Source: Calamus simplicifolius
Lineage: Eukaryota; Streptophyta; Magnoliopsida; Arecales; Arecaceae
Assembly (NCBI GenBank): GCA_900491605.1
Contig: UESW01000065.1
Coordinates: 56,906 to 120,905, forward strand
Direction: 5' to 3'
DNA: 64,000 nt
Below, piece by piece: positions 12,763 to 24,435 of this stretch. Within the stretch, counting starts at the first letter, position 1. Each line of letters starts with the position of its first letter. The notes below the pieces were generated by a model that saw nothing but the letters and a program-made list of their open reading frames with translations, was not told the origin of the DNA and searched no databases. Position numbers and translations under genes: made by a program.

Positions 12763-12890
12763 GCTCAAGCTTCTCCGCTCAAACAAGCTTCCATTCATAA
12801 AAAGACGAATTCAAGTAGTCCAGGCCAGCTCAAGCTTCTCTGGTCAAACAAGCTTCCGTTTATAAAAAGACAAATTCAAATAGTCCAGGA
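12763..12890 (+). repeat. Two tandem copies of a 65-bp unit
   Basis: GCTCAAGCTTCTC starts at 12763 and again at 12828. Both copies continue through 'caaacaagcttcc', 'ataaaaagac' and 'aattcaa', ending 'tagtccagg'. The copies differ at several positions. The pair lies about 380-500 bp upstream of the DUF599 start codon. Confidence 0.75.
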
Positions 12891-13268
12891 TAGGTCGTTG
12901 ATGAAGGTTGATTAATGCGAAAAATCCTCAATTGATCCCGTACGCTTCCTTGCGTCGTCGGTACGGTCTCAATATTTGGAGGGACTTTGTTTTATTGGGA
13001 CGCCAGCGATGATCACAAAGACGGGCGAATTCACCCACACCGTCTGTGAGCTCACAGCCGAATTCACACGTCTCTCTCTCTCTCTCTCTTCAACCGCCGC
13101 AGCTCTTCACCGTGCCAACAACGGACGGTCAGAGAACATGAGAGCGTCGTTTGGACGTCGACACAAGTTCAAAGCTTTGATAAATGGGCGCTTCCAAAGA
13201 AAGCCCTTAATTACTCGCTGAGTCGTCCCGCAAAGAGAAGAAGAGCAAGGGAGGGGAGAGAGAGAGCC

Positions 13269-15125
13269 ATGGAGGAATGGAGGCTGTATTCGGACATCGC
13301 TCTTGTGCCTCTGGGCCTTTTTTTCTGTCTTCTTTACCACTGCTGGCTCTGGCGCGTGGTGAGGACTCAGCCGAGCCGGACTAACGTAGGCGCCCATGCC
13401 GGCAGCCCCTGGGTTTGGCTCACGGCGGTTGTAAAGGTAATTTAAATTAAGGTTTTGCATTTCATAAACAGAGTCACTTCGATTTTTGCATGGAAATGCT
13501 AAAATTTTAAAGGGCTGTTTGGATGTAAGGGAATAGAAAGAAGGAAAATAAAAGAAGAAAAAAGATTATAAGTTATCTTGTTTGGGAGGAGGATGAAAGA
13601 AAGAGAAGGAAAGGAATGGGAGTAGCTGGTTCCTCTCCTTTCTTTCTATGTGAGGGTACATTTGTTAACTCCCAAATCCGAAGATAAGCTCGGGAAGAGG
13701 AAAAGTTTTAAGTCAATTTTTTTTTTTTGAAGATCAAAATATCCTTTATTTTCTATTCTTCATTTTTTCACTCCCACTATTCATTCCCTCCATGTTGTGA
13801 AGGGATATATAAATTGTCATATAACTCTTCTCCTTCTTTTTTTTCCTCTCTATCTAAATAAGATAATTAATATTATTTTTCTTTCTCTTTCCATCCTTTT
13901 CAAATAAGAGAAGAAGAACAACACTTCCTTCTTTTTCTTCTTTTACTCTCTCCTTCCTTTCCCTATCCAAACAAAGCCTAAGGAAAGGGGGAGGAGGGTG
14001 TATAATAGGGTTTCATGGACTACTCCTAGTATTAAAAAGAAAGCATCTAATACTTAAAAATGATAATGTTTCAAAAATAAAAAGCATTATATGTTTATAA
14101 CTCGAGTTCACCTACTATCAATTAATATTTAGTCGAGTTTTGAGACATATAATTTCGATCACCTAATAGGTTAATTGGACTAGCATATAGGCTTGGAGCA
14201 TTATAAATTATGTCAGAACCAATCCAAATGCATGAAAATTGATGGGCATAAGAACAAAATTATACATGAAATGATGAGGATGAGAAAAAAATTATCATAA
14301 AGTGATGGTAAAATTTTGCCATGACGTAGAGTCATCCTTTATATCCTTAAAAATAATATGGCATTCAACAAGAATGCTTCATTATAAAGAGAAAAATTAT
14401 AATACCGCTCAAGTCACTTGCTACCGATTAATTGATAAGTTAATTAAACAAATAAATAGGCTTTAAACTTTGTATAAAGCATGATAAAGAAGAGAATGGA
14501 TGATTATCATGTACAAGTTGATCAGGTTGACTAATTTCTTGCTGCTTTCCTCATGCTTTGGCTTTTTTTTTTTTTCTGGCAGGACAATGACAAGAAGAAC
14601 ATTTTGGCCGTGCAATCAGTTCGGAACAACATCATGAGCTCGACGCTGGTGGCCACCACCTCCGTCTTGATCTGCTGTGGCCTGCTGACCTTCACCAGCA
14701 GCAAATACATGGCCCGCCAGTCACGCTACAACGAAGTCGAGGCCACCACCAAGTGCGCTACTGCGCTCCTCGCCTTCCTGTCCGCCTTCCTGTGCCAAAC
14801 TCTCTCCATCGCGTCCATGACCCAAGTTAACATCCTTGTCAACACCTTGACCTTCGACGAATGCCCGGTGACCCCAGAATTCGTGGCCGCGCTGCTGGAG
14901 AAGGGGCTCTTCTTGGGCGCCGTGGGGAATAGGCTCTTCTTCTCAAGCCTTCCCTTGGTTCTTTGGATGCTTGGTCCTGAGCTAGCTTTCTTAGGCCTAG
15001 TTGGAACCATTCCGCTCTTGTATAATCTTGACATCGTTTCAAGAGATGACAATGACAAGGGTGGAGCTGGTGGAGGGAGCGTGGATGGAACAAGCAATGG
15101 CGAGTTCAATGCAGCAGAGCCGTAA
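13269..15125 (+). CDS. DUF599 family membrane protein
   Basis: Two exons, 13269-13436 (56 codons, phase 0) and 14583-15125, joined by GT (13437) and AG (14582), encode 236 residues. The ATG sits in 'gccATGG', a good context. The protein has a hydrophobic N-terminal segment (about residues 8-27), the family-typical WLTAVVKDNDKKNILAVQ followed by RNNIMSSTLVATTSVLI, a second membrane segment, SRYNEVEATTKC, and further hydrophobic helices near residues 115-135 and 175-205. The tail after residue 215 is hydrophilic and glycine-rich. These features match the plant DUF599 family, multi-pass membrane proteins of unknown biochemical function. Both exons are intact. Its 3' end faces that of the PPR gene about 170 bp away. 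A pyrimidine-rich CT repeat (13073-13090) precedes the coding start. Confidence 0.92.
13511..13978. mobile_element. Tourist/PIF-Harbinger-like MITE in the DUF599 intron
   Basis: The left end reads AGGGCTGTTTGGAT and the right end is the complement of GGCTTTGTTTGGAT. TAA at 13508-13510 and 13979-13981 is the 3-bp target duplication expected for this superfamily. The 468-bp interior is AG-rich on the left and CT-rich on the right, so the element can fold back, and there is no coding capacity. It lies wholly inside the intron. Confidence 0.72.
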
Positions 15126-15295
15126 GTGCAGGGGCCGAGGTCTATTAATTCTTTTCTTCTTTCTTTCTTTTTTTTTTTCATTTGAGGATTCTAGTTTGAT
15201 GGATTGCCAATAAAAATTGTTCATCCTCCATCAACCTTGGATCCTCCAGATGAATTCAAAGCCAAACTCTTATCTCCATCAATAAAAGTTTACAT

Positions 15296-18200
15296 TTACC
15301 AGTAATTTCCACAAGAACATGAACCCCGGCTGAAATGATGAAACCGGACAGGATCTCTGAGGATAATCTCCCTCCTTTCACTTTCCGATAATAACTTCAG
15401 TGAAGTGTGGCAATCCTCGCATACCCTTTGGTTCTTCATTACTCGTACTGGAATAGAATCTGGCAAACAAGACATCCCGAGTGTCACAGCCAACAACTCA
15501 CCGTGGCTATTCATTAAATTCTTTCTCCACTTTTCACTTGTACTCTATATCCAAGATCATGATTCTAGGACACTTTGTCTTCTGTTTTATATTTAACAAC
15601 ATTGCTTCTAATTTTGCATAGATTGCATTCATTTGGGGGTGGGAGTTATTGCCAGCCGCAAAAGAATGAACTGATGCTCCAATCTCAATCCAACTAATGC
15701 CAATTTCCTTATTCGCCCCTCTTTCTCTCATCAAACCTCTTGTTCTCATTGCCAAAGAAATGTTCCCAATATCCAGGTACATGTTGTATAGCCGCATATA
15801 AGATGCAGCAGAAAAGGGCTCCAGCACCAATAACTTTTCTCCCACATATGTACCTCTTTCAATGTCCCCATGGAATTGACAAGCACGCAACAAGGCATGC
15901 CAAATAATTGGCTCATTATCAAAGCCTGAGCTTGATATGAAGTTCTCTGCATCAACCAGCCTCCCAGCCTGACCAAGGAGGTCAACCAAGCATGCACAGT
16001 GCCTCGCATTTGGAGCTAAGCCATAATCTATCCTCATGCTTTCGAAATACCTACAGATAAAGAGAAAGATTAGAATTCTTTCTCAGAGCCACATGCTAAC
16101 GACACGATGCAATGGAGTTATCTTGACTGACCTATAAGACTAAACCAAAAACTATGTCAGAGGGGAAGACTGCAACATTAATTTTTGCAATATGTTCATG
16201 CAAGGGATACTCAAAACTCATTAAATCACTTGACCATCATCTTTTTCTACCTACGTGGCTCTCTGAGATTAGGACCAGCATTGGCAGTGTTTCTTTGAGT
16301 CTCACCATCTCACAGAACTTGGGATTGCTATAGTGCTTTCTTACTTTCTTGTTACAAAATGAATGAAAACCTCTAGCAATAAGGATTAGCTTGTCTGTAT
16401 GGGTTTGGGTTTATGGATGAATATATATTATGCATCAAGCCCTGAGAGTATTTTACAACCGTTTCCCATCCGGACATAACTTCCAGTGAGTTGGTACTGA
16501 TAGTGAGGCCAAGGCAACATGGAATAGGAGATTGTCCTACCATGAAAAATCCCAGTGGACCAGGTGGTGGGTAGTGAGCCACTTTAGTGGTTGCATAATT
16601 TAAATCTATGCTCATCCTAACATGAAGCCACCATTTGAGTTTACCTTAGGTTTGAAAAGAGCCTAGACAGAGGCAAGAAAAGAGCCTAGACAGAGGCAAG
16701 AATTTAAGATTTGATATAAGGAAGTGCACTCATTTTTGAGGTATGCTACCTCAGTTATGTCTTTCTGAATTAGCTTTGATTAGTTAAGCGGGACAAGAAA
16801 TGCTTACTGAATTCATTATTCAAATGCATCTCTTTTTCTCATTTCCTTTCACCTTGATTACGTCATAAAGTTTTAAAGGAATTTAAGTCCAACATATTCC
16901 TGTAACAATATTAGTGACCACTTGAGATCAAATCTTAAGCATTAGCCCACAAGCCTTGTCACTGGTACTACATAGATTTATAAAGTGTGAGAATGTTTTT
17001 CAATTGGCTCTTGAAACAATCTCAACTTCCTATAAAATGGTGATGAATTGCTAACTTCGCAACTTTGGTCAAGTAGGGCAATATAGCATCAAAACTAGAG
17101 GAGGATTTGAAAATGGGAAGACCAAATGACTAGTCAGCAAGGCTTATTAAATTTCAAAGTACAGTAGCTTATCAGAAAGAGGAGTTAGTACCTGAATCCT
17201 TCATCCACCAGTCCACCATGGCTACAAGCAGTAAGAACAGCAAGGAAGGTGATGTCATTTGGTGTGATAATGCACTCCATCATTTTCTCAAAAAGCCCTA
17301 TAGCATCGCATGCACGACCAAGTAGGGCATGGCTTGAGATAATTGCAGACCAAGACATGACATCAAGGCTACCAGTGTTCTGAAACGTCTTGATGGCAGC
17401 ACTGATGTCTCCCAACTCGGAATACATGTTAATCAGTGAATTGTCACAAACAGTGAACCGATCAAGTCCTGCTTTCATGGTGAAACCATGGATCTGCTCA
17501 CCAATCCTCAAAACACCCAAATTTGAGCAAGCACTCATGACAGTTGTTATGGTGAACTGATCAGGCTTTATTCCAAGGCCAAGCAATTCACTAAACAAAC
17601 TCAATGCCCTTTCAAAATGCTCATTCAGAACACATGCTGATATCATGGATGTCCACATGAAAACATCTTGCTTAGGAGTAGCATGAAAACATCTGAAGCT
17701 ATCTTCAATCTGACCCATGTTTGAGTGCAAAGTGATCAATGCACTTGCAATGAACTCATCATCCTGAAGATCATTTGCAATGATATGTGCATGGATTTGC
17801 TTCCCACATTTGAATGATTTAATTAAGTTGCAAGCTTCAAGAACGCTCTTGATTGTAAACTTTGAGGGTCTCATTCGTCTCCTTAGCATTTCAGAATATA
17901 GCCTTAAAGCATTAGCCCTGACCGCATTACATGCTTCGGTCCCCAGTTGAGAGAATCCAGCAATCAGGACATTGAATACCACCACAGTTGGATTTGGTAT
18001 GAATTCAAAGACCTTAATTGCTTCTTCCAATCCACCATTCTTCGCAAACATGTCAAACATCGCGCTACCTACCAAAATATCCAAGTCTAATCCAACTTTA
18101 ACCACACAACCATGTAACATCTTTTGAACATCATCAGAATCATTAGAACCCGAGCAAGCCTTGACCATATTTCCAAGAGCAAAGCAATCCAACCTCACTC

Positions 18201-18714
18201 CGGACCGATGCATCCAAACAAGAATATTTATGGCCACCTCTGGCCATCCGATCCGGACATAAGCAGAGAGCAATGAATTCCAAGAAACCTCATCTAATTC
18301 CTCTGCATGATCGAACACCAACCTCACATCATCAATCCTACCACACTTTGAGTACATGTCAATGAGCGAATTGGTCAATAACGCCCGACGGGCCAACCCG
18401 CTCACCACTACTAACCCATGAACCATCCTCCCCCTCTTCACGTCCCCACGATCGCCACAGACACTGAGGGCACCGGCAAAACCGAATCGGTCGAGATTGA
18501 TTTTCACCTTTCTCGCGTTGGCAAACACATCCAAGGCTTTATGGACATAACCAGCTTCAGAATATCCCGCCGTGAGCGAGTTCCATGCAACGATGTCTCT
18601 AACGGGCATTTCATCGAGCGGTTGGTTCGCGGTGGCGAGATAACCACGCCTGCGTGACGCTTTAAAGAGATGATTGTGCAAGAGTAGGCCCAGCCTGTAG
18701 GAAGTTCTTATCAT
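15296..18714 (-). CDS. PLS-class pentatricopeptide repeat protein with E/E+ and broken DYW domain
   Basis: Exon 1 runs 18714 to 17192 and exon 2 starts at 16050; GT-AG borders give GFR|YFESMRIDYG across the junction. The first in-frame ATG is at 18714, and an in-frame TAA at 18789 closes the frame upstream. The protein shows repeated P, L and S motifs (for example DIVAWNSLTAGYSEAGY, DVFMWTSMISACVLNEHFE) and then E/E+ sequence. At TGA 15536-15534 the frame ends after DIEYK (679 residues). One frame over, without a gap, a DYW domain continues: HGELLAVTLGM, CEDCH, and CSCGNYW ending at 15296. HxE and CxxCH, the zinc/deaminase residues, are kept. Such proteins edit C to U in organelle transcripts. 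The break sits in an A-rich stretch (15535-15540), so either a small indel inactivates the DYW domain or the consensus is wrong. An intron in a PPR gene is uncommon. Confidence 0.9.
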
Positions 18715-18796
18715 GTGAGAGCGAACCAGGCTCTCAACGATCAAAGCCACCAGTTTTGGTGGAGAGTTAGAAGAGGACTTTATAGGTTAAAGACTC

Positions 18797-18817
18797 ATAT
18801 ATATATATATATATATA
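18797..18817. repeat. (AT)n microsatellite upstream of the PPR start
   Basis: A pure alternating AT run of about 21 bases, 80-100 bp upstream of the PPR start codon, where core promoter or leader sequence would lie. It could serve as a TATA-like element, but nothing else in the sequence fixes a promoter. Confidence 0.8.
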
Positions 18818-19099
18818 GTGGTGGGAGTGCTTGTTTTGGCGGGGAGGAGGGAAGGAAGGTTTGGGGGTTGGAATTGAGGACTGGTGAATGCTTTTGGCGT
18901 TCTGAGGCAAATGGCGTCCAGCGAGCTGAGAACAACGGTGGCGTTTGCGATTAGATTTATTTGGATCCTAACATTCACGAGGAACTAAATTATAATACGT
19001 AAATTCTTAAAACAAAATTAATTTTTTAATAAATTTTGAGGACAAAATGCATATTTTAAGCTGTAATTTTTTAGATTACATTGTAATTGGTAATAAAAT

Positions 19100-19972
19100 G
19101 GGCCAGTCTATTTAGCCCGCACGTTTTCATTAGGTGGCCCTACGCCGCTTAAAAAAAAATGATATGTTTGCCCTTAAAAATTTTGAACCAAAATAACCCC
19201 CCAACCCCCCAAGCCCCTCCTCCCTCCCTTGCCCCTCCCCCGTCTCCCTCGCTTGGATCCATCGTTCTTTTTTTTTTTTCTCGATTTCCTCCCCTCCAAA
19301 CAGCCCCTCCCCCGTCTCCCTTACTCGAATCAACATCGTCCTTTTTTTTTCTCCCTCACTCGGATCACCTTCGTCCATTTTTTTTTTTCTGTTCGTGCGT
19401 TGTTCGGCCCTGTGTGGCCGAACAAGTAAACTTTGTTCAGTCCCACAGGGTCGAACAACTTTAACATGATAGGCCGAACAGCTTTCTTCTGTTGCCGAAC
19501 AATAATTTTTTATATATTATAATTATAGAAAATTATTGTTCGGCCTGATGGGCCGAACAGAAGAAAGCTGTTCGGCCCACCAGGGCCGAATATGTTAATG
19601 TTGTTCGACCCTATGGGGCCGAACAGGGCCGAACAGAGTTTACTTGTTCGGCCACACAGGGCGAACAACGCACGAACATAGAAAAAAAAAAAAGGTCGAC
19701 GGGTGATCCTAGTGAGGGAGGCGGGGGAGGGGCAAGGAGGGCAAGGGTCTGGCGCGGGGGCTGTTTGGAGGGGGTAACCGAGAAAAAAAAAATTGGACGA
19801 CGGATGATCCGAGTGAGGGAGGTGCGGGGAGGAAGGGGGAAGGAATAGTTTAGGTATTTTTAAATTTATGAGAGTTAGTGAGCAATTTTGGAGGGCTACC
19901 TAAGTAAAAAAAAAAAAAAAAAAACTAAATAGGGGCTCTTAAGTAAAATGTGCGGCCCAAATAGAATTTTTC
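19100..19972. mobile_element. Palindromic Mutator-like element, copy 2 (873 bp)
   Basis: TAATAAAAT stands at 19091-19099 and again at 19973-19981, a perfect 9-bp target duplication. The ends are inverted: TCTATTTAGCCCGCAC on the left against the complement of TCTATTTGGGCCGCAC on the right. The whole element is one long imperfect palindrome centred near 19519, with arms of roughly 400 bp. Inside the arms are smaller perfect hairpins, such as GTTCGGCC-ctgtgt-GGCCGAAC at 19402-19423 and GTTCGGCC-tgatg-GGCCGAAC at 19539-19559. It has no coding capacity. Confidence 0.82.
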
Positions 19973-20507
19973 TAATAAAATATGGGGAAGGAGCAAGGTT
20001 CGGGCACGGGTTGGATCTTAGATTTGGGTCCGAATCCAATCAGGGCTAAAATTCAGTATTTTACCCTGAATTTGTTCCATTACTTGCTGGATTTGGTTAG
20101 GGTTGGGCCTTGTTTGGTGCCGTGTTCAACTAAATTTAAGGTGTTAGAGCTACACCATGGGGTAAATTTTGTCGTGTTGTATTATGTTTATTTGGTCTGA
20201 TAGAGTTGGTGGCAGCTTTCAATGATCATAAACAATATATATAGAAATCAGATGTCATTCGCTTTAATGAGCAGTTCTGGATTGATGATCAGATCATGGA
20301 CGTTGATTTTGCAGTAATAAACTAAGAAAACACGCATTTTTTTCAATTTTTGAAACTACTACGACCTCCCCTCTCTCTCAATCACCCAAAAGGAGCAATG
20401 CGAATACAACGAAGTCGAGTGGATGCATCCAGCAGCGACTCCAAAGCTGGAGTTTTTAACTATAAATTTTTTTTGATCATTTTATCATATTTTTGGTACA
20501 TCCCGCG
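19973..20507. other. Intergenic, no supported gene
   Basis: Only a 72-codon frame at 19982-20200 without family resemblance is present. I see no regulatory or RNA feature. Confidence 0.5.
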
Positions 20508-20834
20508 GATAGTGTTTGAAATAGAAGATAAAAAAAGATATCCCTCTTATTCCCAAAAGCCATAACTATAAGGGATAGCTGGAAATAAAGTTAACTAAAG
20601 GGATAATCCATGGTTAACCATGGGATATCTCCTCAATTTATTCCCTAGAAAATGCAGAAATAGCTGGTTATCCCTTCAAACAAAAGTAAAAAAAAGTTAT
20701 CCTATGGATTTACCATTTTGCATTTGATATGATCAATGGGATAGCCAAGGGATATCCCTAGGGATAACCAGGGGACAAACTCTATTTCGTACACTTATCT
20801 ATGAATAATATTTTTTCTATTAAACACTACTAAT
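20508..20834. mobile_element. Small MITE, single copy of the family at 39622-40338
   Basis: The left end 'atagtgtttgaaata' and the right end, complement of 'tagtgtttaatag', are inverted. The interior carries 'attcccaaaagccataact', 'ggataatccatggttaacc' and 'gatatccctagggata', all found again in both halves of the structure at 39622-40338. It is rich in short palindromes and non-coding. Confidence 0.7.
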
Positions 20835-21638
20835 TAACGAAAGCCATCAGTTCAGAAGAAACCTCTCGCATATGCATGTGTATAAACAATCACAAATATT
20901 TGACAATATATAAGATTATATTAATTACAAGCATGAAATAATCCTGAAATGTAACTTTCAACGTAACAGAGAAATATAATTTAAATATATATATATACAC
21001 ACTATTTCTTCATATAGAATTTATTAATTTTATTGATTTTGGATAAAAAAATTAAAAATTTTATAATTCATGTGTGCCCTTCAAAATTTAGAACACATAC
21101 GAAGGCTTCATGTTATAAAGTACGAAAAATAAATTTCTTTTATATTCATTGCATGTAATAATTGTTTAATTTTTTATTTTAATCAGATACTGCAATCATT
21201 CTACTCATACCATTCATGGCATAAGCCATTCCTGCAATCAAATGAGATGTTAGCAGGCACAAACCTTGACCACTTGGCCAAGGTGGCCAAGGTGATATTG
21301 ATGCTCGTTTGACCAGCTAAAACAAATCAAAACATGTCGAATTTCTAACTAAATCAAAAACAATAATTATCAAGAACAAAAATTAAAGCCAAAGCATGAT
21401 TATTTCTAAGATAGCCATATAATAATTTTCTAGCCAAAACAAAAGGCAAACTACATTTAATTTCTGGCTAAACCGGCAAATATAATTAAATAAAATGATT
21501 TCTTAGAAAATCCTATAATGGTCTGGGGCTAAAACAAAATCTAAATCGTGTCTAATTTCCAACTAAATCAAAAAATATATAATTGCAAAGCAAATAATCA
21601 TATAATAGTTTAAGCCACAATTATAAGAAAAATTTAAT
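20835..21638. other. AT-rich intergenic, no supported gene
   Basis: Low-complexity AT-rich sequence. 'taaatcaaaa' and 'tttctaactaaa' motifs recur loosely between 21300 and 21600, suggesting a decayed repeat. No gene is visible. Confidence 0.5.
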
Positions 21639-22164
21639 CGACCACAATGGGAGTTGAACCCACGATTTCTCCCTGTCTGGAGAAATGTTATCAAGTTAAG
21701 CTTTAGCGCATGGCACGTGGCACAGCAATGGCTAAGCCAGGCGCAAGTTTGGTCGCCAAAGGAACGTCCGTGGTCGGCAAGGCATAAGTTGTTGCAGGGC
21801 TTAACAAAGTTGTGCGTAGGTCAAGGCGCGACGCGCAAGCATACACGCGCGCCTAGACTTGGCACGGTGGGTGCAGGTTGAGGCACGTGCAAGCATGGCG
21901 CCAAGAGAGCACAGTGCTGGGCAAGCGCGGGCCTGATGTACGTGCAGGTGCAAGGCAGCAAGTGTGGCAGTGGCGTGCGGGGCCGAGTCGCGCATGGATG
22001 GCACGTGACTGGGTTCAAGCTGGATGGAGTCAACCGATGGCCGAGCGAGGCTGGCGCGCATGCATGCGGCCGAGCGAAGCAGAGCGAGAGGACCAGACGA
22101 CGGACGTGCGGGTCGGACTCTATAGGTACGGGCACGCACGTGCTAATCCACTGCGCTGTGATCG
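21639..22164 (-). other. GC-rich unit bounded by two halves of a tRNA-Arg-like sequence
   Basis: On the minus strand the unit begins at 22164 with CGATCACA, followed by GCGCAGTGGATTAGCAC (D-arm with an A-box). About 450 bp later it ends with a hairpin TTCTCC...GGAGAA, then TCGTGGGTTCAACTCCCA (T-arm with a B-box) and TGTGGTCG at 21639. The first and last eight bases pair fully, with one T-G wobble, like an acceptor stem. From memory the halves resemble a plant nuclear tRNA-Arg. The intervening DNA is strikingly GC-rich against AT-rich flanks. It may be a tRNA-derived element or a tRNA gene split by an insertion; it is not a normal tRNA gene. Confidence 0.55.
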
Positions 22165-22241
22165 AATGAAAAAGTAAGGCCCGGTAAAATTATCTGATAT
22201 TTATATTTAAGGCTAGTCATCCCTTTCAGGCCCTGCCATTA

Positions 22242-22919
22242 GGGAATTTTTAAATACACAGCAAAAATTGCTCTCCACACCCCTATAATTTTTTAAAAAA
22301 TAAATTTCTAAACTATCCTTAAAACTCTCTCCTATCCTTTTTTTTTTTTTTTTTTCTCTCTATCTCTCTCCAAAGCCCTCTCCCTCACACCACCTAACCG
22401 ACTCCTTTCCTTCCCGACTCCTTTCCTTCCCCCCTTAGCATCGGTTCCCTCCCCTCTCCCTTAACATCGGCTCCCTTCTCCTTTCCAACACCGTCCCTCC
22501 CATCTCACCGGCCCCAACTCCCCTTCCTGATACCGTCTCCCCTCTCGAGCACCGGCTTCCTTTCCCTTTCTGACCCCAACCTGTCTTCCCTTACATTTTT
22601 ATTCGGCCTAAATAGATTAAACCGAATAAAAGACCTCTATTCGATTCATCAGAGCTGAATAGATAGCTTCGTGATAGACCGAACAAAGGAAATGAGGAAG
22701 GAAGGGCCGAAAGATCGAAACGGCAGGAGCCGAAAAGAAAAGTCGATGAAAGCCCGAAAGGAGGCCAGAAAGGAGAGCTGTTAGGTTCGGTTAGGTTAGG
22801 TGGGGTGTGAAGAGAAAAAAATGAATGAAGAAGGGATCTAAGGGTAGTTTAAAATGTAATTTTTTTATAAAATTTGAAAGGTGTGAAGCGTAATTTTTGC
22901 GGTACAGATAGAAACTTCC
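22242..22919. mobile_element. Mutator-like family element, copy 3 (678 bp)
   Basis: The left end GGGAATTTTTAAATAC-acagCAAAAATTgct mirrors the complement of the right end GGAAGTTTCTATCTGTACCG-CAAAAATTacg, continuing into 'CACACC' on both sides, about 40 bp of imperfect inverted repeat. The interior is CT-rich with 'ttcggcc' and 'ccgaaca'-type motifs near 22600-22720, as in the sister copies. The nine flanking bases do not match (ctgccatta, agctcatga), so the target duplication has decayed or the ends are misplaced. Confidence 0.65.
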
Positions 22920-22927
22920 AGCTCATG

Positions 22928-22928
<1 letters not shown>

Positions 22929-22957
<29 letters not shown>
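22929..22957. repeat. (TTA)n microsatellite
   Basis: About nine tandem TTA triplets immediately right of the Mutator-like copy. Confidence 0.9.
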
Positions 22958-22958
<1 letters not shown>

Positions 22959-23239
22959 TTGTGGCGTTGGCAGAATTAGTGAGCCGCTCAAACGAAAAAA
23001 CATCATCAAGCGCAGATGTCGACGTTACCGAGAGACAAGCCCATCGGCAAGCACCAGCCCCTACAATTTCCACAAATCAAACCAAAAGCCTTCCAACCCA
23101 AATGCAAGGTCATCATGTTGGAACGTTTACACTTTGAAGAATTCCACTTCATGCCGAATACATGGTGATCGTTGATTGCCTTCCTCAAGCAAACGCCAAA
23201 ACTGAACTAATGGACTAGCCCAGCGTATAATACTGCTTA

Positions 23240-24392
23240 TTACTCATGAAAATAATCAAATACGGCATGAGGATACAACAAAGAATTATCCTCCTTGTAG
23301 TGCAGGAGGAAATAACATTTGATGCAGAAATAACAAGGGTCCTTTGGAGACCACTTATCATCAACCGTCATCTTTGTTGCATGATATATTTGCAGACACA
23401 GCATTTCTGATAACGGGGTCGGAGTTCAAACGTGAGGAGAGGGTAATCAGCCTGATTCTGTACATCCTCGGGGTGGATCATTCTCATGTCCCTGATCACT
23501 ATGAGATGCTTGCAGTTTCCCTGCATAGTTCCCGAAAATCACAAGAATGCTAAATCAGAAATTTATATTCCTAAAAGGTTCCGATGTAAAGTAAAAATTA
23601 ATTGGGCTTGCTACAACCTACAAAGAGAGAAAAGTCCTTAATGTCAAATGAATACAGATAATAAGCATCACACGAACTGCAATATAATGACAATGAAATG
23701 GTTGCTAGGGATCCACCAGATGACAAGTTATGTAACAGATGGGCACACGACTAAAAGTTCAGTGTCATATTGCATTCAGAAAATTTACAGGGGTTGCAGA
23801 ATCTTATTGAATCATGTAAGAGACAGTAGTTTAAAGAAAAGCTCCCATGTGACTTGTTATTCTTGTCCACTCAAAATTTCAATAATTGCCCAATCAAGAG
23901 TTGATGGACTGACTCATGAGCTTAAGATTTAACCAGCCAACCATGACGATCAGGAATATAACATGCATGACAATCACAGAATTCCATTAATTCAGTAATT
24001 TCCAGGTTAATTTCTATTTATCATAAGTTTTCATCAAGCGTGAAGAGAATAATAGAGCCTAAAGAGAATACATAATAATAAGACCACTTCTCTTGTTTCA
24101 GGACGGGTTCCATTTGCATAATAAGTAGATACCAAACTAAGAAACCAGAAGAAATAATGCAGTCATGAGATAGTACATGATTATTGAACCATGCACACCA
24201 CTTGCTTTATGTTAGAGATCAGGGTCATGGACTAGGACTCTGACTCGTTACTGAAAAGAAGTGCAAGAATTCATAGATGGTGAACTATGACAACTTTACA
24301 AGTGCACAATAGATGGCTTTTAGATTCAAAAGGAAGCAATTTAATGAGCTTTTCAGAAAACCAACCATGAACACAGATGCATATGCGCGCGC

Positions 24393-24435
<43 letters not shown>

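Noticed and set aside
14726..15181. 151-codon minus-strand frame opposite DUF599
   Set aside because: It mirrors the GC-rich second exon of an intact, family-supported gene.
21639..22164. Functional tRNA gene with a very long intron
   Set aside because: Plant nuclear tRNA introns are short and sit beside the anticodon; here ~450 bp separate the halves and two bases between acceptor and D-stem are missing. Kept as a finding, not as a tRNA.
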